DNA of 31,404 bases from Fragilaria crotonensis (lineage: Eukaryota; Bacillariophyta; Fragilariophyceae; Fragilariales; Fragilariaceae). The DNA lies in the NCBI GenBank assembly GCA_022925895.1, contig JAKSYS010000711.1, positions 1 through 31,404 on the forward strand, in the 5' to 3' direction. The position numbers and the translations under genes were made by a program. Below are positions 11,420 to 20,009 of this stretch, piece after piece; the stretch's first letter is position 1, and each line of letters starts with the position of its first letter. The notes under the pieces were generated by a model. It saw nothing but the letters and a program-made list of their open reading frames with translations, was not told the origin of the DNA and searched no databases.

Positions 11420-12670
11420 GTGTCTACCCACCCGACGTGATTAATTAACCCCATTTGGGGTTAATTATTCCCATATTTGCTCAAGTCGGAAATCGTTCCT
11501 GTTATCTTGTACCTCGTCCGTTGGACTCGAAACTTGGGCATTGGCTCAAGAACCATATGAATGATTATGGTTTTAAAGCTCAGTATCTGAATAATGTTTA
11601 TCATTGAGATGCAAGTGTTTTTCTTCATCATTTTTTTTTACCCTCCAATTTTTTCACGTCATTTCTGATCTTGACCAGCCGTAGAAATAATACCAGATGC
11701 TACGTAAAACCCACAATTCTAACAGACCTTTTGGCCGACGGTTCAATTACGTTCATGTCAAATTCAACCAAAAGCAAGATGACCGCTGTGTGTCAAATAC
11801 ATTGAACTGTTGTTTTCATACTTGAAACTTGTCCTAATTTTCAGTATTTAAGCAACAGCATTCAATTAGAGATAGAGATCGAACCAGAAGAAAAATATGT
11901 CCAAGAATCGTGTAGAATTTATACCATAGGCTACGGAGGAAAAGCTGATGTCTGATCCGATGGTTTTAGATCATTCTCTTCTGACATTTGAAAAAACTGA
12001 GGTGATCAACATCTTAAGTATACTTCAAATGGTGATGATGCACTCTGGATATTTAACCAGCTTGCAGTATTCACTTAGAAATAATGATTGGAAAGAGGAA
12101 CCCCAACGGACAATTTGTACACAGAAATCGTGTACAATATATACCAAGGGTATGAAAAAATTCACTAATCCATAACAGATTTTAAATGAACCGTCAGAGA
12201 TGATTTCGCAACAGATGACTTAAAGACTTAGGATACAAGATACTTCTAAAAGTAGTGGGTCATCGGGCACTGAGCATGTTTGCCTCAACGTGACAATTTG
12301 GAATGTCAGAATAGAATGAAAATGGACTTGAAAAAAGAGGAACTGTTTTTGCATTACGTAGAACATCTACCACACGCTACGCAAGATTTCATACCTTTTG
12401 TCGGACACCGATTGGGGATGAAAACATCAAGTATCGAGCTATTTTTCACATCAGCGACTTCCACTGAAAATAAAGAAGATGAAAATGTATCAAATGAACG
12501 CAGATAAGTGTCGCTATCTTTTCATATTGATGACTGCAATTGGAGCATTTTTTCAGTGGCCCGGAGTATAAAATGTACAGAAAAGCGTCTTGCACCCGTA
12601 CGAAAATGATGGGATTAATTAAGGCAAATGAGTGGATTAATTAAGGCACATGGACCGGGTGGGTAGACAC
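11420..12670 (+). mobile_element. Putative non-autonomous DNA element 2, related to element 1
   Basis: The ends are perfect 15-bp inverted repeats, GTGTCTACCCACCCG at 11420-11434 and its complement at 12656-12670. They share the GTGTCTA start and CCCG end with element 1. TTAATTAA boxes lie 21 bp from the left end (11441-11448) and 26 bp from the right end (12637-12644), and another lies 22 bp further in (12615-12622). CGTACGAAAATG lies 62 bp from the right end (12597-12608), just after GCGTCTTGCA, a word that also precedes it, one base different, in element 1. The interior is AT-rich with only short frames and no transposase. Matching asymmetric spacing in the two elements argues for a common family in the same orientation. 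No target-site duplication is evident. Confidence 0.6.
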
Positions 12671-13672
12671 CAGCAGCCAAAGTCTGGAACCGGGAACATC
12701 CGGAATCCGGACGGCTGCGGTCAGGATTTCAGTCCTGAACTGTCATGCACTGTTCTGGAGTCTGTCCTTGCATACTTGTATGTGCATACGCCATACTACC
12801 GGTACTACCTGGTACTCTCTACTCTGTACTCCGGACCCCGGACGAGTACAGTACACTGTACAATCAACAGATCACATACAGTACAAAATATAAATGAAGG
12901 CAGGCTCAAGATGACAATAGACAATAGACACACGGACCACGTATTAATTCTATTACTGCGAGATTCGGTTTGTTCGGCATTTTGGAGGGAAGAGTGATGA
13001 GAGCCTTTCAAATTTCAAATCACTTGGATCAATCAAATTCAAAAAATGCTATGCACATGAAGATTTATTGCTCCTCCCACGCTCGCATGTCGTCAAAATT
13101 CCTGAACTGCATTCGTATCATTGGTGTACCAGGGTACCTGGTACTAGAGTACGTTGCCACCGTGTAGGATACAAGAAAAAAGTCGCTACGCACACAAGCA
13201 CTCCACGAAACAGTCATCTTGCACATTCACTGTAAAAGTTTTAAATACACAACGTTGCCATTACATCGAGGGAAGGGTAACATGTGTCTTCTGTCGTTCT
13301 TGGTGCGTATGTATAATTATATACATGTGAATATCCCTGGTGGCTGGTGTCACGCCCCATATGAGAATCCCGCAAGCGCCAGCATTGCATTCTGTCAAGT
13401 GTGACTGCGGACTGCGACCTGCGAACAGGGAACAGGCAACGGAGAGGGTCATACTCAGGTACTAGTACAACTACATGTACAAGATTGCTGTGTCACAATC
13501 TGCATCCCTCAAAATCCACTACATTGTACTCCAAGTAGTCCGAGGCGGTTGAGTGTTCTTGATTTTCAACGTACAATCTCCAGCGTCATACATTTGGATC
13601 AACGAGTGATTGACATCGTTGCTGTTGACTATCGACGAGAACGTAATCTCTGAATTGGATGCTGGTATAGAA

Positions 13673-15577
13673 ATGAGCACAGAAACGGCCGCGTTGCCAT
13701 CGCCGCCAACAGCGAAATCGAGCCTCTGCGACTTTATGGATGATTCTTGCGCTGGGGCTTCGCCGTTGTCAGCAACTGTAGATGCTGAGGGCTATGTGTC
13801 ACCGCAACCCTTTGTCAATATGAGGTCGTCCAATCTCACAACCATGATTAGCTCGTTCAAAAGCAGCTTGAAGTCAAGGAATCGCTACACGAGATTCGAT
13901 GCCACGAACACAGCCTCCATTTCACCCATTTCCATGTCATCGCGAGAAAAGCAGGTAAGTCCCATTTCCGTAACGTTGGGTGTGCCGGAGCATTGATCAC
14001 ACTCATGCTGATCTTGGATTCGACAATTGTTTTCTCGAAGGAGATTGAATCAACCTTCCTCCAGTTTGACCTTGGGCCCGGTGTTCCTCTCGATCAAGAT
14101 GGCACTTCATGTCATTCTTCTCGTTTGGAGGTCTATCAGGATGACGTTGTCGACGTCTCCATGGATGAGACTTGTTCTACTACTGAATCCTCCCCAATAG
14201 GCTTCATTGTCATTTCACCACTCCCTGGTGCTGGCGAATCTCAAAGCCTAATAGGCCATTCTGTGGTGTCAGTGGTACAGTCCAATCATGGCACCACTAC
14301 GATTTTCGACATCCAAGAGAATCACAGCACTCTGATTCGCGACATGGAGGTTGCCTCTCACGCCACTTCTCCGAATGCGTCACCGAGCCGTCGACTGGAC
14401 TTTAACGACGAATCTGACGTTCTCCAGCCAAAGAGGGTCAACATTCAGGACTCCAAAAACACGGTCCGTTATTTTTCTCGATCCAGGGAAGAAAAGGCAT
14501 TCTACAGGCGCGGCAGACTATTGAAAAAGAAGAAGGCGATCGATTCTTCTGGGTATGCTTCACCTCTACCTGACACGACGGAAAGTGATGTTGTTGCCAC
14601 GATGAGAGAAACCGTGACGGGAGCGGGTAATATGATTCGAGAGGAGATGATGGCCAAGGTGAACAGTTCAGGAAGTGGACTGGCGATCAATCATTCATCA
14701 TGAAATTCAGGGAGCTTCTAGCGTGTTGCAGGACACTGTATCCGTGTCTCAAGAGAGGGTCAAGCAAAGTTTGCTTGCTTTCGCTGACCTCGGTACGACT
14801 GCGAATGGCGATCAGAAACCTCCGATAAAACCCATCAGTATCAATGATAGCTGGGATGACAGTTCAACGAGACTGAAGGCCAGTGCATTTACGTTCTCTG
14901 AAGCGATCGGTTGCATATGCTTGGACCCAACGTGGGTCGATCACGACTCAACGCGTGATGACTCCCATGAGGCAATTGAGTTACCTCTCAACGAACACCA
15001 ACGCAATGTTGAAAAGCGTTTGGAAGGGAACTCGGAACCCAATCCCAGAAAATCCTCAACTTCGACGTTAGAGCAGAATGTTTACATCGCAACCACGATT
15101 TCTGAATCAACAACAGATTCGAGCGAATCTGGCCAGTCTGATGTGCAGTATGATGAAGACCTGTCCCGCGTCACCTCGCCGGTGGGATCGGTACGAGGCA
15201 TTGTCGTGTGCAAAGAAGGATCTTCCAAGGTTCTTCAGAGGAAGCGGCCTGAAAACGAAGCCATAGCCAGAAGATATGAAGTGGTCAATGGTGCCCGGCG
15301 ATGGAACTTGGCTCAGCGATCTCCCACACCCACTCCACCCAAGGCCCCCCAATTCTTGGAGATGGAAGAGTTTCCTAATGTTTCTTCCATTCAGCAACCA
15401 ATCTTGGATAACGAGAGTTGTGTCGAGCCCTCCACTCCACCAAAATGCAACCGAACTGCGCCGACGCCGCCGACAGCTACCTTCGCAAACTTGAAGAGGA
15501 GTCCATCAGCGAAGTTGAAGAAACAGTGGTCAGCTTCAAAGTTGAAGTGCAGTCCGATCTCCACTCTGGATATCTAA
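13673..15577 (+). CDS. Ser-rich protein of unknown function, three exons
   Basis: Model: exons 13673-13954, 14041-14658 and 14732-15577, about 581 aa. The open frame extends back to a TTG at 13610, but the first ATG is at 13673. Intron 1 (86 bp) runs from CAG/GTAAGT to CGAAG and is phase 0. Intron 2 starts AAG/GTGAAC and ends at TTGCAG (73 bp) or, 21 bp earlier and also in frame, at TTCAG (52 bp). The protein has no membrane segment or known domain. It is rich in Ser, Thr, Asp and Glu, has a basic cluster RRGRLLKKKK that could be a nuclear localisation signal, two copies of a GYVSPQP / GYASPLP motif, and Pro-rich TP motifs (SPTPTPPKAP, TAPTPPTA) near the C-terminus. It is probably a disordered, phosphorylatable regulatory protein. 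I do not recognise a family. It converges on the PhoX-like gene, leaving 112 bp between stops. Confidence 0.7.
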
Positions 15578-15689
15578 TGTAAAGGTTCAAGACCTTAGTT
15601 TTGTACATGTAGATCTAGTATTCGGTTTTTAAGAAGCTATTACCCTGGAACAAAGGCTCACAGTCCTTAATCGCTTTCGCGGAGCAACA

Positions 15690-17311
15690 TCAGATCCTTT
15701 TGCTTGCACCGATTGCTAAATTGTGGTACTTGATATTCAAAGATCGACCTCGAAACGGCATTCCATCTTCTCGCATGACCTCAAGGAGGAGTCCAGTCTC
15801 CTGGAATGCAAAGTACATGAACCTACCGTTAGGACTAAACGCAAGGCCGGTTGTCTCATCCTTGTATTTCCCTTCAAGAACAGTGAAGAATTGCCCCTTT
15901 GAGTTGCGTCCATGAATACCCGGAAGCTTTCCACCTTCTTCGGTAAAGTACAAAACACTGTCAGTAGCATCATCCATTACAATAACTTGATCTGGCTGAC
16001 CATCAAAAAGGCCTTGTTGCGTAGTCACGTTGGTATAGCGTCGAGCGTCAAGGTCGAGAATGTAAAGCTGTTTCAGGTTTTTGGATACAAAGTATAGCAC
16101 TCCATCGTTGACATCGATGCCTTCACACTCTGGATAGTATTTCTCCGCAGAAATTCTTCCCAACGAAATGTTTGAGGTCCAAGAGAAGGTATGATTCTTC
16201 AAATCCAACAACAGATACTCCAAAGTGCCATTTCCATGCAACATAGACCATGGATTGTTCCAATTTGGCGACAACGGAGTGAAGCGCCTGATGGGACCAC
16301 GTAGATGATCTTCAGTCAAGAAGAAGCGAGGGGAACTCCTGTCGCGAATATCAAACGAGAACGACTCAAATCTCCCACGTCCCATGGAGATTGGGGCTGA
16401 AGGGCGACGGCCTTGGACATCGACTTGATACGCTTGCCCACTACCGCCAATTTCTTCGCACGAGATCCACGAATCCCAGGGAGTCCGACCGCCACCACAG
16501 TTCATTGTAGTGCCGGTTAGAATCATATTATATGCAAGCACGTTGCCAAGGTTGTCGAATCTCAAAGCTCCAACTCCGCCCTTTCCTTTTTCTTTTCGTT
16601 CCGAGTTACTGACGTAGATCCAGCCGCCATCTTTCAATGAAAATGTTGCGCCAAAATCTGGGCGTTCGTGAAACAACAGGGCAGATGTAACACCATTGGA
16701 CAGTTTGACCCTCTCGTTCTTCTTTGCCAAAGCACGCACTTTTAATCCGTTGGAGAGAAACAGATTATGGTCAGATGCTGTCAAATTACCGGGTTGATAT
16801 GTGACTTTCATGAACGACGGAGGCGAAGAAGGATCCGTGGAAGGCTCCGAGGAAGGAGAAGTTGTTGTCGGTGCCGACGACGGCACTGTCGACGGCTCCG
16901 ACGTCGAAGGAAACGTACTCGGATGCGAGGACGAGACTACAGATGGCTGACTCGAGGCCTGAAATGAAGGTCGAAACGACGGTGCCCCATCAGAGGGCTG
17001 AGACGAGGATATTGGCGTTTCTGAACTACCGGTAGGCCTTTGCCAGAGAGAATGCGCGTCTAGCGGGATCTACGCGAAGGGTCAACAAGGCTGTCTCGAT
17101 TATTGCAAACATTTCAATTGAGCTGGCTCACCTGGATACCATCGCCATGACTTTCGGCAGGTTCGGTGGATCGCGAATTGCCAATTAGATATAGGGCACC
17201 GAGACAAGCTGAAATACCCAACGAAAGAACAGCAGCAGTGACTAACATACCGAGCCAGCATTTATTCTCGGCAACGTTCTGAAAGCGCTTTCGCTTGTCG
17301 AACCACTTCAT
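15690..17311 (-). CDS. PhoX-like (DUF839) protein with N-terminal membrane anchor
   Basis: Model: exon 1 from 17311 to 17132, intron 17131-17070 (62 bp, CAG/GTGAGC to CGCGTAG), exon 2 from 17069 to 15690, about 519 aa. Exon 1 encodes a basic start (KWFDKRKRF) and one hydrophobic span (MLVTAAVLSLGISACLGALY), predicting a type II anchor with the body outside the cytosol. Exon 2 opens with a Pro/Ser/Thr-rich spacer. The domain that follows has the PhoX signature TTMNCGGGRTPWDSWISCEE, then FFLTEDH, YPECEGIDV and a late GLAFSPNGRFMYFAFQETG blade. The PhoX family comprises Ca/Fe-dependent alkaline phosphatases, so release of phosphate from organic esters at the cell surface is possible, but the exact substrate is not shown. 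Several N-glycosylation sequons (NLT, NHT, NIS, NVT) fit a secretory location. Another in-frame acceptor, CTCAG ending at 16998, would lengthen the intron to about 134 bp. Confidence 0.85.
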
Positions 17312-17459
17312 GATAATCTTTCGAATAAATGAGAAGAGTCATGATTCACTCATCGTGGAACCACCCCGTCGGAGAAGATACTGATGCGATCCACATGAAT
17401 ACGTTATCGTTGCGACTCACAAAACTGCTGGCTTTCGCATTGTTACAGGCACGACCGAA

Positions 17460-18266
17460 TTAATAGTACTCGTCGTCGAATTCCTCGTCGTTCTCGTGTG
17501 CGTTTGTTATCAACGACATGCCCGTAAGTTCCACCACCGCTCTTGCTTTCAAGCTTTGAAAGATTTCGTCATCAATGTTTGACTCGTCATCTTGATCATC
17601 GTCGTCCTGAGGTGCTACCCGGCTATACTTATCGCGTTCTCCAACGTCACCTCGAAAACATTGGCACAACACACAGCACACCAAGGATGTCAATCCAAGT
17701 ATCCCGACGAGGCCGTAGAGCCAGTATTGTGCACTTCCGCATGTAACCTTGCCATCAATGGCTCTGCATCTACCTCCGTGCTTGTGACATGGTCTGTAAA
17801 CATGACGGGAGGGATAATCAAGGAAACCAATGGTGAAGTCATAGAACTGAATCTTGGCATCGCTTTCCTGCAGCACTTGGTTGTGCGTTCTTTCCTTCCA
17901 GTACGAAAACTCTACATAGTCACATGAAAACCCATCATAGCCACGAGGAATTAGAATCTCCGAATCAATGTAAGCATTGATATTCCAAAAATACCAATCG
18001 CTCTTATCGTCGTTGTCGTTGATCCATGAGTTTGTCAGTTTGTATCGATACGTTTGATTCTGTCGCCAATCACGATCAGTTGTAATCCAAAAGAATTTGA
18101 CCGAGTTGTTACCCTCGAAATCCAAGGTAAACTTTGGTCCCAAGCCAGTTTCTGTGTAGTTCAAGCCAACTGGATCTCCCCAATCATCACTAACATCAAC
18201 GTGCGATGCTGCTATGTACGCGTCGACTGTGGACCAGCGCTGAATGAAGTTCGTTTCCCTGCCCAT
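17460..18266 (-). CDS. Single-pass membrane protein with Cys-rich juxtamembrane stretch and acidic tail, unknown function
   Basis: The frame is open from a TTG at 18305, but the first ATG is at 18266 (MGRETNFIQRW), giving 268 aa. The first ~185 residues have sequons NYT, NNS and NQT and many aromatic residues. They are followed by a Cys-rich stretch RPCHKHGGRCRAIDGKVTCG, a hydrophobic span YWLYGLVGILGLTSLVCCVL, two cysteines that could be palmitoylated, and a C-terminal tail with DDDDQDDESNIDDE and DEEFDDEYY. This suggests a type I receptor-like protein with its N-terminal part outside. No signal peptide is visible at the start, so an upstream exon may be missing or targeting is unusual. It lies 148 bp upstream of the PhoX-like gene on the same strand. 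I do not recognise a family. Confidence 0.75.
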   Translation of the reverse strand: MGRETNFIQRWSTVDAYIAASHVDVSDDWGDPVGLNYTETGLGPKFTLDFEGNNSVKFFWITTDRDWRQNQTYRYKLTNSWINDNDDKSDWYFWNINAYIDSEILIPRGYDGFSCDYVEFSYWKERTHNQVLQESDAKIQFYDFTIGFLDYPSRHVYRPCHKHGGRCRAIDGKVTCGSAQYWLYGLVGILGLTSLVCCVLCQCFRGDVGERDKYSRVAPQDDDDQDDESNIDDEIFQSLKARAVVELTGMSLITNAHENDEEFDDEYY

Positions 18267-18324
18267 GATTGTTGACAGTTGGCAAGGTGCTGTCTGTCGA
18301 GCCAATCAACAAAAAATTGAACAA

Positions 18325-18346
18325 GTCGCGACTCGCGACTCGCGAC
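18325..18346. repeat. 7-bp tandem repeat GTCGCGA/CTCGCGA
   Basis: Three tandem 7-bp units plus one base, GTCGCGA then CTCGCGA twice, lie about 60 bp upstream of the ATG of the minus-strand membrane protein. They may fall in its promoter or leader. The unit resembles the GAATCGC repeat at 9606. Confidence 0.75.
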
Positions 18347-18437
18347 TTGAGATGCTGTTTTCGTAGCGAGTAGCGAGCAATATCCACTTTTCTAGTACAA
18401 GTCTACAAGTATGTATGAGTTGGAAAAGCGCATTGTC

Positions 18438-18453
18438 GAATTGTGAATTGTGA
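18438..18453. repeat. 7-bp tandem repeat GAATTGT x2
   Basis: Two perfect GAATTGT units followed by GA. It is very short and noted only because it matches the seven-base period and sequence type of the other repeats. Confidence 0.5.
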
Positions 18454-19075
18454 GACGTGTACTCGGAGTCATGTTGTACGTGGTACTACAGTACAATACT
18501 AGATCTAGTAGCAGTCAGTAGTTGTAGTGGTGTAGAACAGTGTGGGACGTGGGCGACGTTGGACGTGGGACCCATGACCCACAATGCATAAAACAGTTGC
18601 GTAATTCAAAAAATAACATGAAACATGATTACTCCGAGTAGACACGCATAGTCTACTACATGCAGCCGTTCGACTTCGCACTCGTCCCACCGCGAGCGCG
18701 TCAATCTCTAGAGCCGCAGATTCAAGTGTGAATGACCAACATGCAACTCGAAATAAACTCATTTGTGAACGAATTTGGAGGATTGCATTTTTCTACCGGA
18801 CAGGTCGAGGAAGAAGAAACACACATCCTAGCATTACAGAAGTCTGTTTGTCGAGTCCGACGTGCAAGTAGGCTACGGCAGTGTCGCCTTCTGGTCGGTT
18901 GATTCAACACCAAGGCACACACGCAAGTACGAGAAGGCGATCCATAAGGAATGTCAGGAATGTCAAATGGACGTATGAACACATTTCTAAACAATGCCTT
19001 TACGTTATTTCAGTAGGGAAAGGCTTGGGAAATCGGAAATGCTTGCGCATCTTGTTGAGCAACAAACACCACCCA

Positions 19076-20009
19076 CTAGTTATCCAGAATGTCGATTACT
19101 TCAGTTTTTCTCTTGCCTTCAGAAAGATCTGAGTCTGTATCGTACAGCTGGTTTTCATCTTGTGAGTTGGAATTGCGAACCGGGTACCGCCTTGCCTCGT
19201 CCAAGTCCCGATCGAATTGAAGCTTTGCCTTCCTCTTCTTTGATGGCCTGAACGTCAATCCGTCGTCATCCTCATCGCCAGGGTCATACGACTTATCCTC
19301 ATTTGGACTCGGAAGAGACGCCACGGCAGAACCTCTCATGCTACCATCATCCAAATTTGAATCCTGGTCGGCGAGGCTAGATGGACGAATGCCTCGGCGC
19401 CCTCTTTGAGGCGGTTTCTGGATCGGTTGGCGGATATCTTCGTCGCTGTCCTCATCGGCTTGCTCAGCTTGGAGGAAGCTAAGATCGACCACATCACCAA
19501 ACGTGCCCGGATCATCAATATCGTCGTCATTATCATCATTATTTCCATTTTCGTCATCACTACTGATGACAATCATGTCGTGCACTTGGTCAACTGGTTG
19601 AATATCTCTATTCATACTCTCGTCAGTATTGGCGTCATCGTCGTCGTGTTCTTCTGGGACTGCAGCCATGAACTCGGCTTCTTCAGGTGCGTCTTCCTCC
19701 TCCGACGGTATCCGGATTCCAGCTCCGGCAAGGAACTTCTCTATTGCTTCCAGGGACTTGTGGTGATCAACGAGAAAGGCAGCAGCGTCGACGCGAAGCG
19801 TCTTCCACCCCACGCGTTCGATTACTTTTTTGCTGGCCAACCATGCGGCTCCATGAGTCCGCAGATTCGCCGGCGCCTTCAATTCCAAGCGCGGCACGGT
19901 GTCCAGTCACTTGATCTTCAACGCAAATTCCATTACTCCAGATCACCCCCATGCGGCTTACTCCATAGCCTTTTTGAGATAACATTCCTTCAAGGAATTG
20001 TCTGTACAT
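19076..20009 (-). CDS. C-terminal part of the helicase gene: Vsr/DUF559-like nuclease domain and acidic nuclear tail, frame-shifted
   Basis: This continues the helicase frame ending at 19990. A second frame (20009 leftward) reads MYRQFLEGMLSQKGYGV, MGVIWSNGICVEDQ and HRAALGIEGAGESADSW, then QQK. A third frame resumes as KKVIERVGWKTLRVDAAAFL and runs to the stop at 19076. The order (GYxV, VxW, CVE, Arg-Ala-Ala, IERVGWKxLRVD) matches the Vsr/DUF559-type PD-(D/E)XK module found after some SF1 helicases. Catalytic residues cannot be assigned safely. The frames change at a six-A run (plus 19826-19831), where one extra base explains the break. The tail (about 215 aa) is very acidic and contains a SUMO-interaction-like MIVISSDDE, an NLS-like RPSKKRKAKL and a terminal EVIDILDN. 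The change may be a real mutation, an assembly error or, less likely, recoding. Confidence 0.7.

Larger units (their letters stand above)
9615..13672. other. About 4-kb gene desert containing two inverted-repeat elements
   Basis: AT-rich sequence with only short, unrecognisable open frames, several of which would have to start at TTG. Its main content is two related elements (9824-11297 and 11420-12670), the 7-bp repeat between them, and a GTAC-rich tract from about 12770 to 13540. The longest ATG frame (10867 to 10337, minus, 176 aa, Ser-rich) has no family features. No tRNA or other RNA gene was seen. Confidence 0.55.
18267..19075. other. Gene-free region between membrane protein and helicase-nuclease gene
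   Basis: No supportable gene. It holds the upstream region of the minus-strand membrane protein, with CTCGCGA-type 7-bp repeats (18325-18346), a GAATTGT repeat (18438-18453), and GTAC-rich palindromic DNA at about 18460-18505. The open frames on both strands are short and show no domain. Confidence 0.5.

Noticed and set aside
13610-13672. Start of the Ser-rich gene at 13610
   Set aside because: The first codon there is TTG; the first in-frame ATG is 13673, which is the likelier start in a eukaryote.
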